A stretch of DNA of 64,000 nt from Prorocentrum cordatum (GCA_963575745.1 CAUYUJ010002758.1:398173-462172); one strand, 5' to 3'; counted from the first letter of the stretch, positions 19,527-31,780 are shown. Numbers and translations: made by a program. The notes: generated by a model not told the origin, from the letters alone.

Positions 19527-21516
19527 TCACAGCGTTGCTCTTTGATCGTAGGCCGCATACAGCCGCCTGGAAGCCAACCACTCAATAACACAGTTCTGGA
19601 GATAGTTCCCCAATAGGTCCGGCAAGAAATACAGCAGGATGGGCTCGACAAGCCATGTCTCTGAGCTCGCGTTCTCAGAACTGGCATGAGTCTGCTCTTC
19701 GACTAGGCGCGACGACTCTTGAAAGCCTCCTTGGCGCGAGTTGTCCGATTTTGCAGCGCACCAGCATCGGGTCATTATCCGCGACCAATGTTGGGTCTAC
19801 AACACGCCCCGCAAGAGTTCCCGCGAAAAGAGTCCTCGACTTACCTGGCCCCACGACAACCACCGCTTGATGCGCCGAAGTTTCGAACGCGCGGGAACGC
19901 GATATCATGCCCTGTCCAACGCGGCACTTCAGGATCAGGTCGTCGTTGTAAACAACCGAGCGCTCGAAAGTACAACGCATGATGATCGACCGCCGAACGA
20001 GCGGTTTAGTCCCCATTTCTCGCGGGCGTCCCGTTTCGGCCTTCGTTTGGGATTCGTTAGTCTTGATCCAACGAATGGGTTGGAAATCTATTATCCTGAC
20101 CGTGGCCTTGGGCGCCTGGGTCAGGCGAATGCACTCCCCTATGCGTTCGTCCGGGATCAGTCGGGCCCACGCAGTCTGGCGAAAGGGCCATGCCCAGAAG
20201 ACATGCATCGTCGCTCCATGCACGGGCGCACATGAATAAATCGAACCCGGGGGCCCTCGTAGCCACGTTACCATTCGCAACCCGATCCGCGAATCCAGGG
20301 AAATCTATACCGATGTGATCTATCAACGGCACGCGTGCAATTAACTCTGGGCTGAACGGCAATAAGTGGCCATGAGCCGCTTCGACGAGCGACCCCAAGA
20401 AAATACAATTTTCTGCGAGGCGTTTTGTGCCCCACTTCCTCTGCCACGCGGGCACTCTGCACCCGCGACTGTCGCCAGATGGGCCCGGTTCATTTCGACG
20501 CGTAGATGAAGAGCACGCCGAATACACACCCCCACGATATCGACACATGCATCGCCAGTTCCCTCGACCAACATAGGTTTCAAGCGCCATGCGCCCCCTT
20601 CAGGGCGCTCTCCGATCCGATGGATCTCGGAGCCCCTGATCCACGACATCCTGCACGGATAGCCAGCTTCCCCCCATGAGTCTCGTCGTCAGCCAGCGCG
20701 ACGTGCAAAGGCATACCACGAAACGCATGCTCCACTACCCGGCGGCAAACCCCAGGAATGGGCGCCACCCCGCCCCCTTGCCACCGTGAAGAAACCCTGA
20801 GACGTCGCGGAGATCAACAAGTTGCTTCACCTGCTCAAGCGCATAGAAAGAATCGTCCCCACTGGCGCCGCTCGCCGCGCCACGTAGCGCGCGGTCACCA
20901 TCCGAGTCAAGTCCGCTGCCGTTCCAAAAGATTACTCGCACATTCTCGACTTAGCTCGACTGGGGCATTTTTCCGTCGCACTGGAAAAAGACCCAAACGC
21001 TGATGCCCACGTTGACGCATCGCTTTCCTTTCCCTGACTTCCCCGCACATTTGGCGGTGAGCGGCCTTATGTACCAACCCACTATCGGAATACCCACCTG
21101 TGCACGTGCCACGATAGTCTGCCCCAAGAAACTCGCGCGCAACCCGGCAGCGTCAATCATAGCTGAAATCGCCGCAAAGCACTGCGGGGATCCGACACGG
21201 CCAGCGCGCCCAATCTTGGACGCATTGGTAACCTGCGCAAGACGGGAAACAATTTCCCTGGCTAAGTCTTGCTATGGCGGCGTTTATTGACGTCGTCAAC
21301 CGCGTGGAACTCTTCTAGACAGTAGTCCGCTTTTCTTATGGATCGCAGTTTTGCTCCTTCCCATGCAACATGGACTCCTGTCTTTGATTTGAATCGGCCC
21401 ATGGTGTCTGCTACGCTCGGGGCCCTATTTCCTCTTGTCGGGGCACTGGCACTGCCAGCGCCTTCATTGGACGAGCCGGGAGCAGACCGCGGGAAACCAC
21501 TTGCGGCCCCTTGCAC
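19527..21516 (-). pseudogene. Degenerate protein relic, N-terminal part
   Basis: Read on the minus strand, TMGRFKSKTGVHVAWEG...HAVDDVNKRRHSKT (21516-21262) passes by a one-base frame change to LAREIVSRLAQVTNASKIGR...GQTIVARAQVGIPIVGWYI. This meets an in-frame TAA near 20951 and continues in the same frame as NVRVIFWNGSGLDSDGDRAL. Further shifts join RRVVEHAFRGMPLHVALADD, GTGDACVDIVGVCIRRALHL, LIARVPLIDHIGIDFPGFAD and a long stretch (20230-19740) with QAPKATVRIIDFQPIRW, AVVVVGPGKSRTLFAGTLAG and VADNDPML. Composition is that of a globular protein. The family is not recognised. At least one nonsense codon and four or more frameshifts make it a pseudogene, unless assembly errors are responsible. 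Confidence 0.55.
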
Positions 21517-21529
21517 GTCTGCGTCGCAT

Positions 21530-23110
21530 TCATCGGCTCGCCACGACGCTTCGATTGGCGGTTAAAACGCATTTGACGTATCCTCGCGCCCTCCCCACCT
21601 CTTCACGCCCGTCGATGGCGCTCCTGTGGGGAGACTGTCCATGGCTGGCCACGGCGCCGCTACCTTCGGTTCTTCGCGCTCCACTCCAGTGAAGCCCAAG
21701 GAAGGCGGAAACGGCTGTCGGCCGTGCCCCCACGGCTTCACTGTCGGACCCTCCGCAGGGGAGCTGCCGATACTCTCGGGGCCGCGGAGCGGCCGGCGCC
21801 AGAGGCGCCGGGGCCTCGAGGGGCAGGAAGCCGCGTTGGCGGAGGCAGTGGCGTTTCACTCGAACTCGGCGCCGGCCACGACGGCGGCTTAGCAGGCGCC
21901 TTCTTGTCCAGATGCTTTCGGAAGGCGCATCCTGCCAGACGCGCCGCGCCACCATTCCGCGAACGCGCTGCCTTCGGGGACGCCCGGCGGAGGGGGCCCA
22001 TTCCTGACCGGGCGTCGGCGAGGGCAGAACCCCAGCGCGCGCGCCTCCACGTGGACCACTCGCAAGCGCCTGGTCGGCCTCCCGCGGAACTGCCCTCTCC
22101 ACCGCAGGCCTTCTTGGCAGCGGCGGAGGCAGCTTCCTTAAAAGGAGGCGCAAGTTCGACGTCGTCGCCCGGCTGCCCCCCCGCGTCAACCGACGCGGCA
22201 CGCGGTCGCCACTGGAAGGCGCCACGCATCGTCGAATCCGAGGGCGGCGCGACCGTTGAGCTGGGGATATTCGCCCCCGCCCCCCTCGGCAATCCCAGTT
22301 CTTCGCGCCGCGCGGGATCGCGAGGGGTGTAATCGCGACGCCGCAGCCAATTCCTATGCGCGCAGCTGTCCAAGCCAGCTGGCGGCGGCTTGGTCCCCCC
22401 CCAAAAAAACCTTTCTGGAGGGGAATGCTCTCCTCTCCAGCGGGGAAGGCGCGCGCCGCGGCATGGCGGCGGCCGATCATTCAAATGATGCGCGATGGCT
22501 TCAAACGTGCGCCCTCGGAAAGGCTTCATCGCATGCACGTCCAAATACAGCATCTAGCTGAGGGGCGAGAAATCCCAGGGGTGCTCCGCCGGCCCCTCAG
22601 CTTCGACGCCAATGATAACAGGCCCTGCTAGGGGGGGATCGGGATCGCCGTGCCTCGCAACCTTCCACGCGCTGAGTCTGCGCGGGAACGCGGGGCGCAC
22701 ACTCGCGGCCTCGACCGATCCAACAAGACGTCTGGGAGCGCTGGGCGCAAATATATCGGGGCGCTTGGTCAGCATCAAGAAACCAACCAAACGATACTTC
22801 CAGGGTCATTTCCCCCGATTTTCCCAGGAGTAGGCCCGCCAGCCCCCCGGCCCGCCTCTCGACGAGGCACGCGCGCCAGAATGCAAACAAACCCGGCCTC
22901 GCAAGACAGGGCGGGCAGTCGTCGTCTTCGTCAGCTCACTCGCTGAGAACAACCGCTGACTGGTTCTGGATCAACTGCGATCGCCTTCTTTCCTGGGCAA
23001 CACCAAGAGTTGTCGCCATCGAGTTCCTTCCTGCGCACTGCAGCCCCGCGATCCATGGGGCTGCCCTGATCATGCGCTTCCAGAGAGCCACCCACAGGCC
23101 AATCGGTAGG
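21530..23110 (-). other. Unresolved minus-strand relic sequence
   Basis: Long GC-rich frames overlap on both strands. Short stretches with protein character occur on the minus strand, for example 22790-22554 (RRLVGSVEAASVRPAFPRRL... and VIIGVEAEGPAEHPWDFSPL) and 22553-22480 (LYLDVHAMKPFRGRTFEAIA). These may continue the retroelement relic, but no domain was identified. Confidence 0.3.
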
Positions 23111-23119
23111 TTCTCTCGA

Positions 23120-23655
23120 TCACCTTGGAACTTGTAAGTGGGATCGAGAAAGCTTTAGCAGCGCGCCCTGTTGGTCCGGGTCTATAGCTCCTGACTGGCA
23201 TTTGAGCCCATTGAGCTCGACCAGGAAGCGCCCCCGGTAGGCCTTCTCCACTTCCTTAGGCTGGCAACCTGCACGCACCCAGAAGATTCGATACAAGCGC
23301 GGGACTTGATACCAATTTGCAGCCGTGAGTTTCTTCCATTCACCGCCAATTCTCTCGACGAGCCCCTCGTTCTGGCGCCCGTCGTCTCGACCATCGCTCA
23401 CGACGATCTCATCGCCACCCGCAGTCTTCACCAACGTCTAAAGAGGCCCCTTATTGAAGTCAGCGAGGACGGAAGTGCAAAAATCCACGAACCGTGGTCG
23501 TACACCACAGACCCTCCAGCCCGATGCCGCTTTTCTTGCTGCGGGTCGCTCAAGATGTCCCCCGCCAGATCGGCAATTTCACGAACTTCTTCGATCGCGC
23601 TGCCGAAGTTGTTATGCCAAGTCATGTCAGGACCCCGAAAGATCGCCATCATCGG
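23120..23655 (-). pseudogene. Retro-polyprotein-like fragment, unrecognised
   Basis: Two abutting minus-strand segments have normal composition: 23652-23428 (MTWHNNFGSAIEEVREIADL...GSVVYDHGSWIFALPSSLTS) and 23434-23120 (GGDEIVVSDGRDDGR...GGEWKKLTAANWYQVPRLYR). The change of frame between them lies near 23430. Strand and position fit the surrounding retroelement relic. No family motif was recognised. Confidence 0.4.
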
Positions 23656-24169
23656 TGGATATCAAAGCAAAGTGGGCGCGCCGTAGCCGTTGCTAGCATC
23701 GCCCGGAAAATCCCACGAAATTGATCGAACGCGACAGAGGCCGGCATAATCTCTACTTGCCCCCCCTGCTACCTCGCGGCCGCGGCTCCCGCCAGAGGCG
23801 CGCAACGCGCGGACTCACCGCGCGCCGTTCTTCTCTCTGCTCGCGCGAACCCACTGGGTTCGCGCGCAATGGAACAGAGTCTGAAACTCAATGTAGCAGG
23901 CCTCGCAGGCCTGCAGGCAAGGTATAAGCCTAGCCCAGTTGACTGGGTTCGCGGAGTCCGCAAGGCAGTTGAACGGACGGCGGCGGCAATATGGCGGCGG
24001 CGGTCCGGAGGCCTTGGGGCGTCGCAGAAGCGGGCGCCCGAGTTGCGGCGAGCCAAAACGACAGCGGTTGGCACAGCATGCACCGACGAAACCACGATAG
24101 CAACGGCAGCGACCGATGGCAACATAGACCCAACGATCAAATGGTGCACGCGCCGAGCAAACGCGTCCG

Positions 24170-24755
24170 CATAGTCCTCTGCTAGTCTGCAATCACGTCC
24201 CCCAGCCTCAACATGCTTATGTGATCCGTCGCATGTTCCCTCCATTCCCTTGGCAAGAGTCACCGAGCTAGTCGAAACAGCCCATGTCTCATGCACTGAC
24301 CTCGCGTTAACAAGACCGTATGCGCATCCATGCAATCACGCCTCATTCATGCTACTGTTGCTGGAAAATGCTTTAACCTGTTGGTCACGCCAATGGTCGC
24401 GCGGAGTCGGCCCTAGACACGCAAGTCCTTTCCGCTTGAAAACTCCTTCGGCAAGCCCAGGAAACGCCCGAAACAATATCCGAACAATTGTTCTGTGACC
24501 ACGTAGCCTCGTCAAAGCTTTGGCCTCGAAGCTTTGGCGCCACCGTCGCGGCGGCGCATGACTTTGTTAACGCATTGCCATGGGGGGGCACCCGCACAGG
24601 GGATTGAGCCCCACAGGACGACACAGTCGCCCTTGATTTTCTTGAGTCCCTTCATTGCGTACCCTGTCCCAGTGGTAGTGGTCATATCTCGCTGCTCGGT
24701 TAGCCCGGCCACTTCGCGACTCGCATCGTTTATGTGTTCTTGGCTTCGCAACTCA
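24170..24755 (-). pseudogene. Conserved non-pol domains of dinoflagellate copia polyprotein (relic)
   Basis: The minus-strand frame 24751-24512 contains VVLWGSIPCAGAPPWQCVN at about 24622-24560. From general memory of dinoflagellate retro-polyproteins, this resembles a WxSIPCTGGxPW motif found in an unnamed domain before the integrase. The frame from 24335 contains MHGCAYGL...HETWAVSTSSVTLA...CDGSHKHVEAGG, resembling the CDGSH/TxH module that usually follows it. The region between is broken by stops. These modules lie downstream of RNase H here rather than upstream of integrase, so they may belong to another element copy or a rearranged one. Confidence 0.5.
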
Positions 24756-25104
24756 ATTCCACAAACAAGAAATCAGTCGCCCTGGGCCAAGTTGACCCTC
24801 GCGCGACGCCCGACCCGACGCACCGCGGTCAGCAGCCGCTCCGATGGCGCCGTTATTCTGGGTGCCATATGTTCGCCGCGTGACGCTTTCACGCGGATAT
24901 GGTGGGCGCCTCGAACCGCGCCTTTACCATCCCCGCCGCGCGCGCGTGGAGAGGCACCGGCAGGTGGTTTCAATGTGTCCTTTCTTCTGTGTTCCTTTGC
25001 CGGCATTTACCCTGCTACTTTTGCATCCGACACAATCACCGTTCGCGCGCTCATTTAGGCTTCAGAATGCCCCCGGATTTAGCGCAAGGCCTTGTCGCCT
25101 GTGA

Positions 25105-25870
25105 CTAGGGAGTCCACGCATTCCCCGTAGCCGGGCGAGTCCCGGGAGCCACCACCTGAACTAAATAAATGACCCGGGCCCATGACGGAGGTTCCTCAAG
25201 CCTCTTCGCCCCCATGTTCGTTACTTGATCCTGCGCAGAACAATGGGCCAATTCCACGATCCCTCGCGCGAGCTGTTCCGCCACGGCCGTCGCGTCAATC
25301 CAATGGGCCCTAGGTAAATGCATGAGATGTTGGGGCCCACCGGCCTTGCTGACCATCACATTTGTTGGACTATCCTCCATAAACTCAGCTCTCGGGGGTC
25401 GCCCAAGCAGTGCTTCCCACAAAGACAAGGCCGGGAGCAGTTCTCTCCGGATGGCTTCGTCAGCCAAGAGGGTTTCCGCCTCTAGCGCGCTATGTGACGC
25501 CGCCGTCTGTCATCTGGAGTTGCGACTCCACAGTAACGCTCTACTGCTTGGTCCCCGCAGCTTTTGGGCGTTCGCGCAAGTGCCGCGACGGGCCCTGACG
25601 TCGCTCGCCAGACCAGCATCCGCGCACTGCTTCAACCATATATCTGCAGACGAGTCACCGACCCAAGACACCATAAGAAAATGCGCAGTCAGCCTTGAGT
25701 AGCAAATAAGACGGAAGAGTTATTTGTCCCGTTGTTCCGTCCACAACTCACCGCAGGACGCAAAGGTGAAAACGACCCTCGGCAAGTCGCACCTCGCCAT
25801 CCTCGCGCCATGCAATAGCCATCAAGACTTTAGCCGCAATTCTCTTTAAAAGGCCAGACGGAACCTGCGA
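25105..25870 (-). pseudogene. Ty1/copia connection region and RNase H, relic
   Basis: On the minus strand, LLKRIAAKVLMAIAW (about 25860-25800) resembles the post-RT connection of dinoflagellate copia elements. WVGDSSADIWLKQCADAGLASDV (about 25672-25604) corresponds to the start of the RNase H fold with its acidic ADAD-like motif, here CADAG. ALEAETLLADEAIRRELLPA then LSLWEALLGRPPRAEFMEDS (25500-25365) corresponds to the glutamate helix and the ED(N/S) strand. RNase H would remove RNA from the RNA:DNA hybrid in reverse transcription. In-frame stops (for example before QTAASHSALEAE) and a disturbed catalytic region mark it as dead. It is separated from its RT part (28560-29900) by the minisatellite cassette at 26121-28036. 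Confidence 0.7.
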
Positions 25871-26120
25871 CTTAGGACTCACCGACCCGTCATCTTCCAT
25901 ACCAGGTCCGCCGACTTCAGGGACACTGTCCGCCAGACCGGTTGAGGCCTTGACGATGGCACATTCTGCCGTCGCCTTTTCAGCCGGGGACGCGCCCCCA
26001 CCTCGAGGTCCACACTGTCCGTCCTCGAGACTACTCAACTCAGGGCCGCGCGGTGTTCCAGCCAGAGGATAAGCGGTCGGATCAGCGTCCGTCAACACTG
26101 CGCAGAGAGAGACACGGGAC

Positions 26121-28036
26121 AAAATTAGCCTGACGAAGGACCCAACCATGTGCAGTTGCGGGCACCGCATTGTGGGCACCGGTTTCGGTGCAGCTCCTAT
26201 GGGGCGACGAAACTTGCGAGGGGTGCGCCGAAATTGGTGGCGCGGACGCATGTGGACACCGCCACTAGGGCCTTCGGCGCAGCTCCCTATGGGGCCACGA
26301 AACGCTGCCCTGGGCGAGGGACACGCATGCGAACTGCGCCACTCAAACCTTCGCTGGAGCTCCGTATGGGGCCACGAAGTGATGTCATGGGCGGGGGAGA
26401 CGCATGTGAATTGCGCCTCTGGCGCCTTCGGTGGAGTTCCCTATGGGGCCACGAAACGCTGTCCTGGGTGGGTGAGAACCATGCGAACACCCCGATTGAG
26501 GCCTTCGGTGGAGCTCCCTATGGGGCCACGAAACGCTTTCCTGGGTAGGGGAGACGCATGCAAACACCCCCACTGGGGCCTTCGGTGGAGCTCCCTATGG
26601 ATCTACGTAACGCTGACCTGGGTAGGGGAACCGCATGCGGGCACCCCCACTGGGGCCTACGGTGGAGCTCCCTATGGGGCCACGAAACGCTGCCCTGGGT
26701 CGGAGAGACGCATGCGGGCACCCCCACTGACGCCTTCGGTGGAGGCCCCCATGGGGCTACGAAACGCTGCCCTGGGTGGGGGAACCGCATGCGGGCACCC
26801 CCACTGGGGCCTTCGGTGGAGCTCCCTATGGGGCCACGAAACGCTGCCCTGGGTGGGGGAACCGCATGCGGGCACCCCCACTGGGGCCGTCGGTGGAGCT
26901 CCCTATGGGGCCACGAAGCGCTGCCCTGGGTGGGCAAACCGATGCGGGCATCCCCACTGGGGCCTTCGGTGGAGCTCCCTATGGGGCCACAAAACGTTGT
27001 CCTGGGTGGGGGGGGCCGCGCGCGGGCACTCCCACTCGGGCTGCCGGTGGAGCCCCCTTGTGGGGCTACGAAACGCTGCCCTGGGTGGGTGAACCGCATG
27101 CGAGCACCCCCACCGGGGTCTTCGGTGGAGCCCCCTATGGGGCACCGAAACGCTGCCATGGGTGGGGGAACCGCATGCGGGCACCCCCACTAGGGCCTTC
27201 GGTGGAGCCCCCTACGGGGCCACGAAGCGCTGCCCTGGGCGGGGGAACCGCACGCAGGCATCCCCGCCAGGGCCTTCGGTGGAGGCCCCTATGAGGCCAC
27301 GAAACGCTGCCCTGGGTGGGGGAACCGCATGCGGGCACCCCCACTGGGGCCTTCGGTGGAGCTCCCTATGGGGCCACGAAGCGCTGCCCTGGGTGGGGGA
27401 ACCGCATGCGGGCACCCCCACTGGGGCCTTCGGTGGAGCCCCCTATGGGGCCACGAAGCGCTGCCCTGGGTGGGGGAACCGCAGGCGGGCACCCCCACTG
27501 GGGCCTTCGGTGGAGCTCCCTATGGGGTTACGAAGCGCTGCCATGGGTGGGGGAACCGCATGCGGGCACCCCCACTCGGGCCTTCGGTGGAACTCCCTGT
27601 GGAGCTACGAAACGTCGCCCGGGGTGGGGGAACCGCATGCGGGCACCCCCACTAGGGCCTTCGGTGGACCTCCCTATGGGGCACGAAACGCTGCCCTGGG
27701 TGGGGGACCCGCATGCGGGCACCCCCACTGGGGCCTTCGGTGGAGCTCCCTATGGGGCTACGAAACGCTGCCCTGGGCAAGGCAGGCACCCCCACTAGGG
27801 CCTTCGGTGGAGCTCCCTATGGGGCCGCGAAACGCTGCCCTGGGTGGGGGGACCGCACGCGGGCACCCCCACTGGGGCCTTCGGTGGAGCCCCCTATGGA
27901 GCTACGAAACGTGCGAGGGGCGTGCCGAGCGCAGAGGCAAGGAGGGGGAGGAGGGAGGGGGAGGAGGAGAAGAGGAGGAGGACGCGGGGCGCTGTCTCTT
28001 CAAAACGAGGACCCAACACCACAGGATGGTTGGGAA
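26121..28036 (+). mobile_element. Minisatellite cassette 1 (77-bp units, ~21 copies)
   Basis: The leader AAAATTAGCCTGACGAAGGA, then CCCAACCATGTGCAGTTGCG, matches leaders of cassettes 2-4 with a few changes. The body is tandem ~77-bp units containing TATGGGGCCACGAAACGCTG, CCGCATGCGGGCACCCCCAC and GGGGCCTTCGGTGGAGCTCC. The end is a purine tract (27930-27990) followed by CTTCAAAACGAGGACCCAAC and ACCACAGGATGGTTGGGAA. The cassette sits between the RT and RNase H halves of a copia relic. With 77-bp units the frame rotates each copy, so the long translations seen on both strands are not genes. Confidence 0.8.
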
Positions 28037-28559
28037 CAAATCTCCCACATCATATTCCATGACTCGTACTTTCCGCGTCGGGCCCGGCACAAGGGGTCTC
28101 GGCGGCTCTGCGGCCTCCCGAACAGCAACACAGTCAGCGACCTCTTGCGCGGGGCTCGCCGGAGCGCAGCAACGCGCGGGAATGTTACAGGCGCCCGGAC
28201 GGCACGAGGTAGCGCGTGACATAATCTCGCCGTTTTCTCCCGGGTTGGCCACATCGGCCCGACAGAACAACGTCGCGACAGCGTTCCAGATGCCGCCTGG
28301 ACCGTCCAGGACAAGCGCGCGCAAGCGATCCCGCCCATCGTTCTGCGGGCCCCGGAGGTCCTCCAGTGCCTCCCAGGTGTCATAGTCTAGGGGGGCTCTC
28401 CTAGTTACTGTTCTCCAGACACCTCGCAACGCCGAGCGCCCGGGTCGCACCTGGTCCACGCCTGCTGGCCAGTTGGCATATGATAGGAGTGATCGGCATA
28501 TCGGGGCTTGTCCTCCCTCCGCCATGATGTTCGGGCTCACGAAACCATACTCGGCCGCA

Positions 28560-29905
28560 GCCGCATCCTTTTCTTTACTTACTGCAGGGGGGAGGATACA
28601 ACGCAGTCGGGCCCTCTCCTTGCCAGTCAATCCAGCGGTCGGACACGCGATGATCGAACCCCAAGTGTCTGCCCACTTCCGTCGGAAGATCCATCTCGGT
28701 CCCATTCGGCGCTGACTCGGAGGGGCTAAGGATGAGGCCCCAACTTGCGTGAGAATGGCCCGCAGGCATTGCCAGCTTGAAATCATCAGCATCAATCATC
28801 AGGAATAGCTTCAGGAGCGGATGGCAATAGCAGCTCCGCCACGACAGCATCGGCACGAATCCTTTCGAGAGCACGCGCGCCTCGCAATGCTGCCCCCTGT
28901 GTCCGCCGGCGCCTGGATGCCCGTGCAGAGCAAACCTCAGAGGGCACACCGGGTCATGCATCTATTACCAACTTGACGGCCAAGCATCTGTTGGAAGTCT
29001 CATCCACGTCGGGCCTGAAACGGATTGCGCGCAAGCCTGTCGCGCATCCGCCTCTTGGATGTCGCGATTCGGAAACAGTCAATAGGAGTCGGCACCCTTA
29101 CTCGCCTGCATGGTGGCAGGACAAGATGACAACTCCTGGAATAGTGCTAGAATCTTATTCAGATGAATTACGTCTGAGCCGTCGAAGACAAATCGCCCTC
29201 TTGAGTTGTTCATCATTGCGCCCGCGCCCGCAGACTGGTCAGCCACCCAGTTAGGCGGGATGCCCTGGCTGGAAGCCGCGCATTGATCCGCATCGTCCGC
29301 TAGGGGGTTGCATCACGGTCGCAGACTCGGTTCCTTCTCTGCGAGCAGGGCAGCTCGCATCTCGCGCCCGCAAGCGCATGCGCGGAATGGAAGACTGCGC
29401 CTTCTGGTCGCAGCCTTGCAAGTCATGCCTGCGCGCTCCTCAACAGTCTCACTATCAGTCGGAGAACTGTTGTCCGTTCACAACTAATGTGTTCATCACT
29501 TTCCTTCTTATGTAATTGTGAGCATGCGACACCATCTGCGCCAAAACTCGTCTTCGAACTTCGGGCCTCGCCCACAGTCGATATGCTGGAGGTAGGGGGT
29601 GGTCGAGAATTTTACATACTGATTTCTCGCAGAAGGTCGGCATTTGGCCCAGGAAACTTACACCTTCAGCTTTGCATTCGGCAATTGCCCTCTGTCTTGC
29701 AGGCCCCCCCCATGTTCTACCATCTGTTACGATACACACCTGGTTTACATGGATCTTTCTGCGCACGCCTAAATGTCGCCTCGAAATTTTCGGGGTCGAA
29801 CGCCCTGACGGGGTCAGGCCCTCTATACGCAGGGTCATGGTAGAACACAACGCGTATATGTGCCCCCTCTGCTCTTCGATTCAGGGGATGCCGTTGCGTT
29901 TGTTC
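28560..29905 (-). pseudogene. Ty1/copia reverse transcriptase, relic
   Basis: The minus strand reads, in order: FEATFRRAQKDPCKPGVY (near 29790), ARQRAIAECKAEGVSFLGQM with FCEKSVCKI (29690-29590), IQEADARQACAQSVSGPTWM then RLPTDAWPSSW (29068-28972), PLRFALHGHPGAGGHRGQHC (28943-28880) and LFLMIDADDFKLAMPAG (28811-28760), where MIDADD stands in the place of the polymerase V(Y)VDD motif. PTEVGRHLGFDHR follows. These blocks correspond in order to the palm and fingers of dinoflagellate copia RTs. In-frame TGA, TAA and TAG codons (for example just before the PVCPL block) and frame changes show decay. RT copies element RNA into cDNA. This copy is inactive. Confidence 0.72.
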
Positions 29906-30029
29906 CCCCAATGTCTTTCCTACAGTCACGGCGTCCTGTTCGAAGTGCGCCCGCGTCGTCAAGATCTGGGTCGCACGGGCCATGATTTGCTCGATATTCG
30001 GCCCTCCGCCCTCTGGCGCCGGCAGGGCG

Positions 30030-31780
30030 AGAATGAGCTCTCGTTCGGCCAGTCTACCCGCCAAGGCGTTCAGATGGCCGCGACGCGCCGCCTGTCGGGC
30101 CCCCGCAGGCGGGGGAAGCGGCCCTGGGAGCCCCTCATCGCCAGTCGGATCCTCAACCGCCGAGCGCCCCGCCACCTCTCCCGCTCCATCGTCGCGGGCA
30201 GGAGGCGGTTGAGATCCGCCGTGCGCGGCAGCCCCGCTCGACGAAGCGGATCGCCTCCCGGACAGCTGAGCGCCGTCCAGGATCTTGATCGGCCCTCCAC
30301 CGGCGACGTTGTCACTGGCAAGTAGATCCCAAGCAAATCGATGGAACCGTCAACGACGCCTCATCGCACGCTCGCCGCAAAGGGAAGAACCTTCGCACCT
30401 GCCCGTCTGTTGTCCGTAATTCCACGAGTGTTTGTGTCGTCCACCATTGTTCGGACCTGTCGACGACAGGGCGTTTCCCGCTCTGTTTCATGCCTGTCTT
30501 GAGATTCAAGCCATCCAGCTGATCAAGAAGCACGCAATGATGGTCGGGCCCCGCCCGCGCCCCGACACGCTGGACATGTCCCCGGTGGACGCGGGCCCGC
30601 GCCCTCGGAACAGTCTCGGGCCGCTTGACACGGGCATCGGGCGGCGGCAACTATCGCACCGCCAACACGAAGGGCGCGAGAGGGGAGTCGAAGGGGACTC
30701 CAGATATCGTTTTCATTTGTGATTCGTCCACGCCTCGCTGCTGCGCGTTACGGCACAAGCAGAAGAGCGACGCAGCGCGTGCCCAGAACGGGGCCGGTAG
30801 CCCTGCAGATATCAGAAGTGTTCTGGTCCCGCCCCGCACAGTCCCACTGGCCCTCTCCGCGACGGAATTGTGCTTCTCATTGGCCAGTTGGGTCGAGTCG
30901 CGAGCAGTCATCGACTCGCTCAAAGAGTGTACATTCAGTAACTTACACGCCTTCTTGCGCCCCGGTGCCGCATCGGCGCGCATGCGCGCGAGGCGCTCAC
31001 TCGGCGCCCGCAGGTTGGCCTAGAATTCAACCGCATGCTCAACCGACTCATCGCGAGAGCTCTGGTTCGCCAGGAATCCCGCAAACAGGTCGCGCAACGT
31101 CGCGCAAGAAGATTATCCGCAGAGCCCCCTCGAGAGTTCATCAGCCGCAAACCAGGGGCCCATGGTCCACAGACCCCCAACCTTCGTCGGTTCCGAAGCC
31201 TTTTTTGTCACCCTGTTGCCGTTGCTGCGCGCGCAGCGTCGTAGCCCACTGACACGTGGGACAGCACGGTTTTTGTCGGCAAATGCGTCAGCAAATGCCG
31301 TCGGGAGATCGATTCCAACTTCAACTGGTCGGCGTTTGACATCCCCCTGGAATCGGCGCCATCCTCTTCCTCATCCTGCCTCATCTGGGCGCCTCTGCCG
31401 AGGTCGTCGATCATACCTCGACAGGCCCCGCGTCGCCGGGCCTGGCCCCCGCGACGCGAACGTCGCAAGGGGCGGGAACAACCGTGGACCGCGGCGCCCG
31501 AGCCGCGCGAGGCTTGCTACAAATATCTCCGGAAACACCGCCTCCAAATATTGCGCCTCGCGATGAACGTTTGCTGACGCCGCCTCCTTATCCTCGGCCA
31601 TTGCCTTCTGCGAGTGCAGTTCAAGGGTTGCGCGATGCCTGATCGCCTGGGGCGGCGGATCTCCCTCCTTCGCAGGATCGCCCAGGAATGACGTCGCGCT
31701 AGTCTCGACGCAAGTCCACCGCGCCAGCCCTGCCGGGCTGCCGGGAGGCGCTCGACCTTCGGCCCCCCGCGCTCCGGAGC
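30030..31780 (-). pseudogene. Copia integrase C-terminal region, tandem copy A
   Basis: Minus strand 30983-30651 contains NSVAERASGTVRGGTRTLLI then SAGLPAPFWARAASLFC. This fits the NGxAERxxxxxxxxxRxLLxxAGLPxxxWxxAxxxxCxxxN signature at the end of Ty1/copia integrase cores. Downstream, 30650-30312 carries the post-integrase segment (LDQLDGLNLKTGMKQ...GKRPVVDRSEQWWT...CDEASLTVPSICLG). Stops interrupt the frame. The whole region is repeated imperfectly at 31800-33700. Confidence 0.65.

Noticed and set aside
26121-28036. CRISPR array
   Set aside because: Units are contiguous tandem repeats with no unique spacers, in a eukaryotic setting with no cas-like genes.
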